A DNA stretch of 5,531 bases from Thermodesulfobacteriota bacterium (GTDB lineage: Bacteria > Desulfobacterota > DSM-4660 > Desulfatiglandales > HGW-15). The stretch covers positions 1 to 5,531 of the forward strand of contig JALOPA010000313.1 of assembly GCA_025454125.1 (NCBI GenBank), in the 5' to 3' direction. Every line of letters starts with the position of its first letter. The stretch's first letter is position 1. A model generated the notes under the pieces. The model was not told where the DNA came from. It was given only the letters and a program-made list of their open reading frames with translations, and made no database searches. Of this stretch, positions 1 to 5,531 are shown one piece after another. The position numbers and the translations under genes are program-made.

Positions 1-102
1 GTGGTCACCGAGAAGATCAAAGACTACAGCGGAGCGGATGCGTACGCGCCCGATGCCATGGCAGGCGTGAGGCTCTGCAAAAAGTGGATTCAGGGGGAGT
101 GA
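1..102 (+). CDS. C-terminal end of a probable corrinoid (B12)-binding methyltransferase protein (partial)
   Basis: Frame 1 is open from the first base and gives 33 residues ending GADAYAPDAMAGVRLCKKWI-QGE before TGA at 100-102. The pattern 'GAD-x-YA-x-DA' followed by an amphipathic helix is how many small corrinoid proteins of the MtaC/MtbC/methionine-synthase B12-domain type end: the last Rossmann strand leads to the DAxxAV/GVxxAK helix. The DxHxxG cobalt-ligand motif would lie upstream and cannot be seen. Such a protein would carry a methyl group on its cobamide between a substrate methyltransferase and a second methyltransferase. The next gene, 28 bp downstream on the same strand, is a UROD-superfamily protein, the usual partner, and this supports the call. 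The initial GTG is just the window edge, not a supported start. With only 33 residues the family call is probable, not certain. Confidence 0.62.
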   Translation: MVTEKIKDYSGADAYAPDAMAGVRLCKKWIQGE

Positions 103-130
103 GGGGGAGGAAGCTCCGGAGAAAACCGAT

Positions 131-1441
131 ATGAAGAAACGATTTTTGGAAGTCTCAGCGGAAGCTGAAAAAAAACAGGAACAGCGGTTCAACGTCTGGA
201 TCAAGGGGGAGGGCGTTCCCTTTGTCGACGAGAATGCGCAGAAGGCCTACCGGGAGCGGGTCGCGCTGATGAAGGACGCGATCCAGCTCAAACAGAAACC
301 GGCCCGGATCGCGGTTTGCCCCTCCGCCGGTTTTTTCCCCATGCAGTATGCGGGAATCACCATGTACGATGCCATGTACGACTATCAGGCGCTCGGAAGG
401 GCCTGGGAGCTTTACCATAACGACCTTGAACCGGATGCGTACAATGCCCCCACGACGATTGTGCCGGGCCGGGTCCTGGACCTCCTGGACGTGAAGCTCT
501 ACGAATGGCCCGGGCACGGCGTTTCCAAAGAGCGGGAATACCAGTATGTCGAGGCGGAGTACATGAAGAGGGAGGAGTACCAGGATCTGATCGACGATCC
601 CACCGCTTTTTTTCTGAACGTCTACTTCCCGCGCATCTTCGGCGCCCTCAAACCCTTGGCAACCTTTCCGCTTCTCCCTCCAGTCAATGAGATCCCCATG
701 GTGCCGCCCCTCGCCATGCCCTTCGGCGGCGAGGACATGAAGAAAGCCCTGGAGACTCTTTCCAAGGCCGGAGACGAGGCCCTCCGCTGGAGAGCGGCTT
801 TCCGGGAAATCGGGGGCCGCATCATGGGAAAGGGCTTTCCCTCCTTCTCAGGAGGGTTCACCAAGGCGCCCTTTGACGTCATTGGAGACAGCCTTCGCGG
901 GACCAAAGGCATCATGCTGGACATGTTTCGCTGTGCCGATGAGCTGAAGGAAGCGTGCGACCGGCTGGTCCCCAGCATGGTGAGAGCCGCGGTGGGGGCA
1001 TGCACGGCCAGCGGAAACCCCATGCCCTTCATCCCGCTTCACAAGGGCGCCGACGGCTTCATGTCTCAGGAGCAGTTCCGCGACTTTTACTGGCCGAGCC
1101 TCAGGAAGCTCATCGTGGGCCTCGTGAACGAAGGCCTGGTACCCCAGCTTTTCGCGGAAGGTGCGTACAACGAGCGCCTCGAGGCCATTTCGGACATTCC
1201 AAAAGGCAAGGTCGTGTGGTGGTTTGACCGCACGGACATGAAGAAGGCTAAGGACACCGTGGGCAAAGTCGCCTGCCTGGCGGGAAATGTGCCCCTGGAT
1301 CTCCTTTGCGCCGGCACTCCCGATGAGGTCAGGACTTACTGCCAGGAGCTCTTCATCCTCTCCACCGGAGCGGGCATGCAGGGGGCCAGCAAAGAGACCG
1401 TGAACGCTATGATGGCCTTCTGCAAGGCCTACGGGAAGTGA
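131..1441 (+). CDS. UROD-superfamily protein, probable corrinoid-linked methyltransferase lacking the canonical zinc ligands
   Basis: A 436-aa protein with an ATG start 9 nt after GGAG (118-121). From about residue 60 it fits the uroporphyrinogen decarboxylase TIM-barrel superfamily. The clearest marks are in the C-terminal half: H304 in FIPLHKGADGFMS, then SQEQFRDFYWPSLRKLI (about 312-328), the PQLFAEG strand (338-344), VVWWFDRTDMKKAKDTVG (361-378), CLAGNVP (382-388) and TPDEV, before a C-terminal helix. The MRQAGR-type N-terminal motif of true heme-pathway UroD is absent, and length and context also differ, so heme synthesis is unlikely. In MtaA/MtbA methyltransferases the strand ends in HxCG and a later GCG supplies a Cys. 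Here those positions appear as F341, E343 and A414 (TGAGMQG), so all three zinc ligands are missing. The gene directly follows a likely corrinoid protein gene, implying a methyl-transfer role in the cytoplasm. Substrate and direction of transfer are unknown. I am sure of the superfamily and less sure of the reaction. Confidence 0.85.
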   Translation: MKKRFLEVSAEAEKKQEQRFNVWIKGEGVPFVDENAQKAYRERVALMKDAIQLKQKPARIAVCPSAGFFPMQYAGITMYDAMYDYQALGRAWELYHNDLEPDAYNAPTTIVPGRVLDLLDVKLYEWPGHGVSKEREYQYVEAEYMKREEYQDLIDDPTAFFLNVYFPRIFGALKPLATFPLLPPVNEIPMVPPLAMPFGGEDMKKALETLSKAGDEALRWRAAFREIGGRIMGKGFPSFSGGFTKAPFDVIGDSLRGTKGIMLDMFRCADELKEACDRLVPSMVRAAVGACTASGNPMPFIPLHKGADGFMSQEQFRDFYWPSLRKLIVGLVNEGLVPQLFAEGAYNERLEAISDIPKGKVVWWFDRTDMKKAKDTVGKVACLAGNVPLDLLCAGTPDEVRTYCQELFILSTGAGMQGASKETVNAMMAFCKAYGK

Positions 1442-1449
1442 CCTCCTCT

Positions 1450-1479
1450 GAAGGAATCCGCTGCGGAGGTTTCTCCTTC
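1450..1479. terminator. Weak hairpin between convergent genes, possible bidirectional terminator
   Basis: In the 57-bp gap between the converging UROD-like and marR genes, GAAGGA (1450-1455) can pair with TCCTTC (1474-1479). Inside it, TCCG (1457-1460) pairs with CGGA (1464-1467) across a CTG loop. The two stems are separated by an uneven internal loop (1 nt against 6). No T-run follows on either strand, so it is not a classical intrinsic terminator. I list it because position and structure fit a transcription end for both genes. Confidence 0.25.
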
Positions 1480-1498
1480 GTCCCGTCCCCTAAACGGA

Positions 1499-1972
1499 TC
1501 AGCGGGATGAAAACCTGCTTTTCCTGATGAGCTGCTTGATCCGGTGCAGCAGACTCGTTTTGTCTTTCCGTGAAAAACCGTTGAGGAGCTTTTTGATGCT
1601 CTGATCCTTTTCCTCTTTGATGTTCTTGAGAGTCCTTTTCCCTTTTGGGGTGATCTGGAGAATGGTCACCCGTTCGTCGCGCGGATCGGGTTTTCTGATC
1701 AGAAAACCGTCTCGTTCCAAACGCTTGGCAATGCCGGTCATGTTGGCCCCGGGCACGAGCATGATCCTGCTCACCCCGGAGATCTTGTTTCTGCCGTTCC
1801 GGGAAGCATCCAGGACTCTCAGGACGTTGTACTGGGGAAAGGACAGGCCGTGTCTTCTGAAAATAGCGGTGTGGGTTCTCTTGAAGTTCTCAGCGGCTCG
1901 GACAATGGCCATGAGCACCTTTTCATCGTCGCTCAAATCACTGACATATCTTTTAGGCTGTTTGGGCTTCAT
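1499..1972 (-). CDS. MarR-family transcriptional regulator
   Basis: A 157-aa winged helix-turn-helix protein of normal MarR length. Residues about 15-42 form the first dimerisation helix. FPQYNVLRVLDAS (45-57) begins the DNA-binding domain, and PGANMTGIAKRLERDGF (74-90) is the recognition-helix region. DPRDERVTILQITPKG (96-111) is the MarR wing, with its typical D-x-R-D (D96, R98, D99) followed by the 'T-x-x-G' turn. The basic C-terminal part (112-157) supplies the last dimerisation helices. It would act as a cytoplasmic dimer, usually a repressor released by a small aromatic acid or acyl-CoA ligand. It is divergent from the acyl-CoA synthetase operon with 276 bp between them, which makes that operon and its own promoter the likely targets. 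The start ATG (1970-1972) has only a weak AGAG (complement of 1984-1987) upstream. Base composition is noticeably lower in GC than in the flanking enzyme genes. The family is clear; ligand and sign of regulation are inference. Confidence 0.93.
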   Translation of the reverse strand: MKPKQPKRYVSDLSDDEKVLMAIVRAAENFKRTHTAIFRRHGLSFPQYNVLRVLDASRNGRNKISGVSRIMLVPGANMTGIAKRLERDGFLIRKPDPRDERVTILQITPKGKRTLKNIKEEKDQSIKKLLNGFSRKDKTSLLHRIKQLIRKSRFSSR

Positions 1973-2075
1973 GGTGTTTCAAACTCTGACCCGTGGAGGA
2001 GAGGATCGGCTTCCGACGTGAGGTTACGGTTATCACATCGCCGGGCTTCGGGCAAGGAGAAAAACTAAACACGTT

Positions 2076-2108
2076 GATTATGAAGAAATTGACAAAAAGT
2101 TCATTATC
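2076..2108. promoter_or_regulatory. Imperfect inverted repeat, candidate operator for the divergent MarR regulator
   Basis: GATTATGAA (2076-2084) and TTCATTATC (2100-2108) are inverted copies matching at 8 of 9 positions with a 15-bp spacer, giving a centre-to-centre distance of 24 bp. The spacer contains the TTGACA element (2089-2094), so a bound protein would cover the promoter. The region is AT-rich, as MarR operators often are. The spacing is wider than in a typical single MarR site, whose half-sites sit about one helical turn apart, so the arms could instead be two separate sites. Assignment to this regulator rests on position only. Confidence 0.4.
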
Positions 2109-2117
2109 GGCTAAACG
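2089..2117 (+). promoter_or_regulatory. Candidate sigma-70-type promoter for the acyl-CoA synthetase operon
   Basis: A perfect -35 hexamer TTGACA (2089-2094) is followed after 17 bp by TAAACG (2112-2117), which matches the -10 consensus at only 3 of 6 positions. Transcription would start near 2124, leaving an untranslated leader of about 125 nt before the ATG at 2249. The weak -10 lowers confidence. For the opposite-strand marR gene I see only a poor candidate: CATAAT, the complement of 2078-2083, with no good -35. Confidence 0.4.
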
Positions 2118-2123
2118 GTAATG

Positions 2124-2168
2124 AGGTGCGGGCGGTTCACCGAGTCTCTGTGTTCGGCCCATGCACCT
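2124..2168 (+). other. Potential stem-loop in the 5' leader of the acyl-CoA synthetase mRNA
   Basis: AGGTGC (2124-2129) plus GGGC (2130-2133) can pair with GCACCT (2163-2168) and GCCC (2157-2160). This makes a 10-bp stem broken by a 2-nt bulge (2161-2162), around a 23-nt loop. CACC (2164-2167), inside the right arm, could alternatively pair with GGTG (2174-2177), so two exclusive folds are possible. It sits right at the predicted transcript start. I do not recognise a riboswitch family in it, and such stems also arise by chance in GC-rich DNA. Confidence 0.22.
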
Positions 2169-2176
2169 GCTCCGGT

Positions 2177-2188
2177 GGCGCTAGCGCC
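2177..2188. repeat. 12-bp perfect palindrome GGCGCTAGCGCC
   Basis: A perfect self-complementary 12-mer about 60 bp upstream of the acyl-CoA synthetase start and downstream of the predicted promoter. It contains CTAG, a tetranucleotide that is rare in many bacterial genomes. It could be a second protein-binding site acting as a roadblock, or a small RNA hairpin with four pairs and a CTAG loop. No function is shown by the sequence alone. Confidence 0.35.
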
Positions 2189-2237
2189 TGTTTCCGTGTT
2201 CGCGCTGTCCGTCGCCGATTCTCATTGCCTGCCCCTC

Positions 2238-2242
2238 AGGAG
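2238..2242 (+). promoter_or_regulatory. Ribosome binding site AGGAG that fixes the acyl-CoA synthetase start
   Basis: AGGAG lies 6 nt before the ATG at 2249. The reading frame stays open upstream to a GTG at 2126, but those extra 41 codons are Arg/Cys-rich and unlike any acyl-CoA synthetase N-terminus, so the downstream ATG is chosen. Confidence 0.8.
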
Positions 2243-2248
2243 AGACCC

Positions 2249-3856
2249 ATGCCAGGACCACTCATTCTCAGCGAGCTTTGCCGCTACCGCATAGGGACTT
2301 TCGCCGACATCATTCACAGAAACGCCCTTCTCCATGCCGATGAGGAGGCTTTTGTCTGCGGTCCCCAGCGAATCACCTTCTCACAGTTCAATGCGCGGGT
2401 CAACCGCTTGATCCGATCCCTCCAGCGTTTCGGAGTGCGCAAAGGGGAGGTGATCGGTATCCTTTCGTGGAATTGCCTCCCGTACACGGACTTTTACGGA
2501 GCCGCCATGAAAGGAGGGTTCATCGCCTCACCCTTTAACCCGCGTCTCCACCCCGAGGAACTCGAATACCTCATCCGCTACTCGGAGGCGACCACCCTTT
2601 TCGTAGGGCCCGAGATGCTTGAAACAGTGGAACGGCTGAAGCCGAGCATTCCAGGGGTGAAGACCTATATCGATCTGGAGGGCTCCACCGCCGGCATGGT
2701 TCCTTTTCAGGAACTCTTGAGCGGGAGTGAATCCGATGAGCCGTGCACGGACGTGAGAAAGGAAGATCCGGTCATCATCCTGTACACGAGCGGAACCACG
2801 GGCCTGCCGAGGGGGGCCCTGTACACGCACGCTCAAAAACTGGACAACACCAGGATCAAAGCCCTGGAAATGGGCACCAAGAGCGGGGACAGGCATCTCA
2901 TGGTGCTGCCCTTCTTTCACATCGGCGGCGACAGCCACGTGTGGCCCTTTTTCCTGACCGGGGGATGCAACGTGATCCTTCCGAACCGCTCCTTTGACCC
3001 GCTGGCCGTGCTTCAGGCGGTTCAGGAGGAAAGGGTGACGGACATGCAAATCGTTCCCACCCAGCTGAGCGCGCTTCTGTCTCACCCGGACCTGAAGACG
3101 TTTAAACTGAGCAGCCTGAACCGGATCTACTATGCAGCGTCCCCCATGCCGGTGGAGCTGTTGCGCCAGGGGTTGGAGCTCTTCGGCCCCATTTTTGCCC
3201 AAGGCTACGGCCAGACAGAGTCCGGACCGCAGATTTGCACCCTCCCCAAGGAAGCCCACCAGGTCCTGGACAAGCCGGCGGAGGAGCAGAAGGTGCTGGC
3301 CTCTTGCGGGCAGCCGAGTCTTGGCGTTCACGTGCGGGTGGTGAACAAGGAGAACCGGGATGTGGCGCCGGGCGAGGTGGGGGAGATCATCGCCCAGAGC
3401 GATTCGATCATGAGGGAGTATTGGAGGCGACCGAAAGAAACCGCCGAGACCATTGTGGACGGATGGCTCCACACCGGCGACCTGGCCTACTGCGATGAAA
3501 AGGGATTCCTTTACATCGTGGACCGCAAGAAAGACATGATCGTGAGTGGAGGCGAGAACGTGTACTCCCGTGAAGTGGAGGACGTACTCTACAAACATCC
3601 TGCGGTCGCCGAGGCGGCCGTGATTGGAGTGCCGGACCCCAGATGGGTGGAGCGGGTGCATGCGGTGATCACTCTGAAGCCGGGGAGGCAGGCTACGGAG
3701 AAGGAGCTGATCGCGTTCTGCAAAGGGCACATTGCGTCCTACAAGGCGCCCAAGTCGGTTTCCTTTGCCGATTCCCTGCCCAAGAACCCGCAGGGAAAAA
3801 TCCTCAAAAAAACCATCCGTTCGGCGTTCCAGAGTCCGAACGCCTCGGAGTCCTGA
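2249..3856 (+). CDS. AMP-forming acyl-CoA synthetase (fatty/carboxylic acid-CoA ligase)
   Basis: A 535-aa cytoplasmic enzyme of the ANL (acyl-CoA synthetase, NRPS adenylation, luciferase) superfamily, of usual length and complete. It converts a carboxylic acid, ATP and CoA to acyl-CoA, AMP and pyrophosphate. Motifs in order: the phosphate-binding loop YTSGTTGLPRG (179-189), FFHIGGD with H224 in the acyl pocket region, GYGQTESG (319-326), GWLHTGD (405-411) with the ribose-binding Asp D411, DRKKDMIVSGGENVYS (425-440) at the domain hinge, and PKNPQGKILKK (511-521) with the catalytic Lys K517. No key residue is missing. The acid substrate cannot be read from the sequence; medium/long-chain, branched or alicyclic/aromatic acids are all possible. 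It is followed after 38 bp by an acyl-CoA dehydrogenase and then a LivG-like ATPase, so it is probably the activating enzyme of an uptake-and-oxidation operon. It is transcribed divergently from marR, its likely regulator. Confidence 0.95.
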   Translation: MPGPLILSELCRYRIGTFADIIHRNALLHADEEAFVCGPQRITFSQFNARVNRLIRSLQRFGVRKGEVIGILSWNCLPYTDFYGAAMKGGFIASPFNPRLHPEELEYLIRYSEATTLFVGPEMLETVERLKPSIPGVKTYIDLEGSTAGMVPFQELLSGSESDEPCTDVRKEDPVIILYTSGTTGLPRGALYTHAQKLDNTRIKALEMGTKSGDRHLMVLPFFHIGGDSHVWPFFLTGGCNVILPNRSFDPLAVLQAVQEERVTDMQIVPTQLSALLSHPDLKTFKLSSLNRIYYAASPMPVELLRQGLELFGPIFAQGYGQTESGPQICTLPKEAHQVLDKPAEEQKVLASCGQPSLGVHVRVVNKENRDVAPGEVGEIIAQSDSIMREYWRRPKETAETIVDGWLHTGDLAYCDEKGFLYIVDRKKDMIVSGGENVYSREVEDVLYKHPAVAEAAVIGVPDPRWVERVHAVITLKPGRQATEKELIAFCKGHIASYKAPKSVSFADSLPKNPQGKILKKTIRSAFQSPNASES

Positions 3857-3880
3857 GAAAGACCGAAAGACCAGGAAAGC

Positions 3881-3885
3881 GGAGG
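3881..3885 (+). promoter_or_regulatory. Ribosome binding site GGAGG that fixes the acyl-CoA dehydrogenase start
   Basis: GGAGG stands 9 nt before the ATG at 3895. The same frame is open further upstream to 3643, inside the preceding gene. That stretch is out-of-frame sequence of the synthetase, and MSFSLNKEQLDIQ is a normal acyl-CoA dehydrogenase N-terminus, so 3895 is the start. Confidence 0.82.
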
Positions 3886-3894
3886 CCAGACCTC

Positions 3895-5043
3895 ATGTCC
3901 TTCAGTCTGAACAAAGAGCAACTCGATATCCAGAAAGCAGCGAGAGAGTTCGCTGAAGGGGAAATCCGACCCGTTGCAAGGGAATTGGACTCCCAGGAGA
4001 GGTTTGACGATCGCATCTGGAAAAAGGCGGCTGAACTGGGGTTCCTGGCCGTGTTCGTGGAGGAGAAGTACGGCGGCCTGGGCCTGGGCTATCTGGAGCA
4101 GTGTTTGATCGTTGAAGAGTTTGCCCGTGTGGACCTCGGCGTGGCCCACGCCCTTGAGTCCACCTTCTTCGGGAGTCAGCTCATCCAGCTCGCGGGGAGC
4201 GAAAAACAGAAAGAACAATATCTCCCTCCCCTTTGCCGCGGCGAAAGGCGAATGGGCGTAGCCATCACCGAGCCGGACGCCGGGAGCGACGTGACATCCG
4301 TGACCACGCAGGCGGTCAAAGAGGGCGGGGACTATGTGATCAACGGAAACAAGATGTTCATCACCAATGCCACCCTCGCGGATTTTCTGATCGTTCTCTG
4401 CGTGACCAGCCCCGACCTCCCAAAAAAGCACGAACGCTTCAGCACGCTTCTGGTGGAGACCAACCGCCCCGGGTACGAGGCCAATGCGTTCCACGGAAAA
4501 CTTTCCCTCAAACCGTCCAACACGGGCGAGGTGGCGTTCAAGGGGGTCCGAGTGCCCTTGGACAACCTGCTGGGCAAGGAGGGAAGGGGCTTTTACAACA
4601 TCATGGAGTTCTTCAACCGGACGCGCGTTCAGGTGGCTTCCCTGGGGGTGGGGACCGCCCAGGGGGCCTTGGAAAAAGCCGTGGCCCATGTGCGGCGTCG
4701 CGAGCAGTTCGGAAGCGCCCTCGGAACCTTCCAGCTCGTGCAGGGAAAGATCGCGGAGATGGTGACCCTGACCGAGGCGGCCCGATCCATATGCTACCGG
4801 GCCGCATCCAAGCTCGACTCCGGATCTCCGGACCCGGCCCTCAGCTCCATGGCCAAGTGGTATTGTGCGGAGGTGGCGGTGAAGGTCGCGGACGAAGCGA
4901 TCCAGCTTCACGGGGGATACGGCATCCTCGAAGAGTACGATGTGGCCCATTACTGGCGCAACGCGAAAGTCCTGGAGATCTTCGAAGGCAGCAAGGAGAT
5001 CGAGAAGATCCTTATCGGCAGGAAAATCCTCGGAATGAAATGA
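3895..5043 (+). CDS. Acyl-CoA dehydrogenase (FAD-dependent)
   Basis: A 382-aa protein of normal acyl-CoA dehydrogenase length. It introduces an alpha,beta double bond into an acyl-CoA and passes electrons to electron-transfer flavoprotein. The N-terminal helical domain (1-120) includes EKYGGLGLGYLE. The beta domain opens with the family signature AITEPDAGSDVTS (123-135), which contacts FAD and substrate. The C-terminal helical domain has RREQFGSALGTFQLVQGKIAEM (from about 268) and QLHGGYGILEEY (from about 337). The catalytic base is most likely E364 in IFEGSKEIEKI, at the C-terminal position used by short- and medium-chain enzymes. The usual Y-R-D-A-K motif reads W354-R355-N356-A357-K358, with Asn for Asp. 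It lies 38 bp after the acyl-CoA synthetase and 6 bp before the LivG-like gene, so it is probably cotranscribed and acts on the synthetase product. Chain length or ring specificity cannot be assigned. No etfAB genes are visible. Confidence 0.95.
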   Translation: MSFSLNKEQLDIQKAAREFAEGEIRPVARELDSQERFDDRIWKKAAELGFLAVFVEEKYGGLGLGYLEQCLIVEEFARVDLGVAHALESTFFGSQLIQLAGSEKQKEQYLPPLCRGERRMGVAITEPDAGSDVTSVTTQAVKEGGDYVINGNKMFITNATLADFLIVLCVTSPDLPKKHERFSTLLVETNRPGYEANAFHGKLSLKPSNTGEVAFKGVRVPLDNLLGKEGRGFYNIMEFFNRTRVQVASLGVGTAQGALEKAVAHVRRREQFGSALGTFQLVQGKIAEMVTLTEAARSICYRAASKLDSGSPDPALSSMAKWYCAEVAVKVADEAIQLHGGYGILEEYDVAHYWRNAKVLEIFEGSKEIEKILIGRKILGMK

Positions 5044-5049
5044 GTGACC

Positions 5050-5531
5050 ATGCAAAGCGCCGACCCAGTCAACCTGCGGATTGAAAACCTCTCGCTCAGC
5101 TTTGGCGGCGTCAACGCCCTCTCCGACGTGAGCATCGAGGTCCGGGAGAATGAAATTTTCGCCATCATCGGGCCCAACGGCGCCGGCAAAACAGCCCTCC
5201 TCAATTGCATCAACGGCTTCTACAAACCTCAAAAGGGGGAAATCACCTTCAGGGGAAAAAGGATCACGCGGGACCGGCCGGACAAACTGGCCAAACTCGG
5301 GATCGCCAGAACCTTCCAGAACATCGAGCTCTACACCGGCCTCAGCACCCAGGACAACATCATGGCTTCCCGGCACGTTCTGATGAAACAGACTTTCCTC
5401 ACCGGTGCCCTCTACGTCGGCTGGGCGCAGAAGGAGGAAATCCGCCACCGGGCCATCGTTGAAGAGATTATCGACTTTCTGGAAATAGCGCCCATTCGAA
5501 AGAAGATCGTCGGTCTCCTGCCCTACGGGCT
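5050..5531 (+). CDS. livG: LivG-like branched-chain amino acid-type ABC transporter ATP-binding protein (partial, 3' end outside the window)
   Basis: The first 160 codons of an ABC ATPase, cut by the window end. It begins LRIENLSLSFGGVNALSDV. The Walker A loop GPNGAGKT (41-48) has K47 and T48, followed by A49 where Thr or Ser is usual. The Q-loop is ARTFQNIELY with Q90. The insertion after the Q-loop with MASRH, and the ending IVGLLPYGL, are characteristic of the LivG subgroup of the branched-chain amino acid (HAAT) importers. The signature LSGGQ-like motif and Walker B lie beyond the window. It would energise uptake at the inner face of the membrane with LivF, the LivH/LivM permeases and a periplasmic binding protein. 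HAAT importers in catabolic clusters often carry aromatic or other organic acids instead of amino acids. The start is ATG 5050 or the in-frame GTG at 5044, right after the previous stop (5041-5043). The ribosome site is weak, suggesting translational coupling. The gene symbol marks family, not proven substrate. Confidence 0.92.
   Translation, partial: MQSADPVNLRIENLSLSFGGVNALSDVSIEVRENEIFAIIGPNGAGKTALLNCINGFYKPQKGEITFRGKRITRDRPDKLAKLGIARTFQNIELYTGLSTQDNIMASRHVLMKQTFLTGALYVGWAQKEEIRHRAIVEEIIDFLEIAPIRKKIVGLLPYG

Noticed and set aside
131..1441. Heme-pathway uroporphyrinogen decarboxylase (hemE)
   Set aside because: The N-terminal MRQAGR-type active-site motif is missing, the protein is longer than HemE, and the upstream neighbour looks like a corrinoid protein, not a heme synthesis gene.
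2176..2192. A sigma-54 promoter around TGGCGC upstream of the acyl-CoA synthetase
   Set aside because: No TTGC-type -12 element stands at the required spacing; the GG...GC geometry is not met.
2126..2248. A 41-codon N-terminal extension of the acyl-CoA synthetase from a GTG start
   Set aside because: The extension is Arg/Cys-rich and unlike synthetase N-termini, it overlaps the likely leader, and AGGAG sits at the right distance before the ATG at 2249.
2528..3730. A 400-codon minus-strand frame opposite the acyl-CoA synthetase
   Set aside because: It is in the same antisense register as the sense gene and has low-complexity Arg/His/Leu-rich content. It is a shadow of a clear acyl-CoA synthetase.
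3643..3894. An 84-codon N-terminal extension of the acyl-CoA dehydrogenase overlapping the synthetase gene
   Set aside because: It is out-of-frame synthetase sequence; the ATG at 3895 has GGAGG upstream and a normal family N-terminus.
5170..5200. Ala49 after the Walker A Lys-Thr in the LivG-like protein as a sign of inactivity
   Set aside because: The essential G-x-x-G-x-G-K-T core with K47 and T48 is intact, and the following position varies in ABC ATPases.
3739..5448. A 569-codon open frame on the minus strand across the acyl-CoA dehydrogenase and LivG-like genes
   Set aside because: Its codons lie exactly opposite those of the two sense genes, so it stays open simply because those genes avoid TTA, CTA and TCA codons. 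The protein is His/Leu/Gly-rich, has no recognisable domain, and the sense genes have full family motifs.

Overview
The window looks like a piece of a moderately GC-rich bacterial chromosome from a metabolically versatile anaerobe. A sulfate-reducing or syntrophic Desulfobacterota-type organism is my best guess. That guess rests on gene content (a corrinoid methyl-transfer pair beside acyl-CoA catabolism genes and a branched-chain amino acid-type ABC transporter), not on any marker gene, so it is tentative. I see no rRNA, tRNA, CRISPR array, insertion sequence or phage gene.

Left part (1-1441, + strand): the window opens inside the last 33 codons of what looks like a B12 (corrinoid)-binding protein. 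After 28 bp comes a complete uroporphyrinogen decarboxylase (UROD)-superfamily protein of 436 aa. This pairing is typical of corrinoid-dependent methyltransferase systems (MtaA/MtbA/CmuA-like), not of heme synthesis. The UROD-like protein lacks the usual zinc ligands of MtaA-type enzymes, which is the most unusual feature here. The demethylated substrate cannot be told from the window.

Middle (1442-2248): a 57-bp convergent gap with a weak possible hairpin terminator, then a MarR-family regulator on the minus strand (1499-1972). A 276-bp divergent intergenic region follows. It holds a TTGACA promoter element set between the arms of a 9-bp imperfect inverted repeat, a potential leader stem, and a 12-bp perfect palindrome. 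The marR gene and the promoter region are visibly more AT-rich than the flanking enzymes.

Right part (2249-5531, + strand): a likely operon of an AMP-forming acyl-CoA synthetase (535 aa), an acyl-CoA dehydrogenase (382 aa) and the first 160 codons of a LivG-like ABC transporter ATPase, cut off by the window end. The gaps are 38 bp and 6 bp. The simplest reading is a catabolic unit that imports a carboxylic acid, activates it to the CoA thioester and begins oxidation, controlled by the divergent MarR protein. MarR proteins next to such operons often respond to the acid or its CoA ester. Whether the corrinoid methyltransferase genes to the left belong to the same pathway, for example by removing a methyl group from a methoxylated acid, is an open inference.
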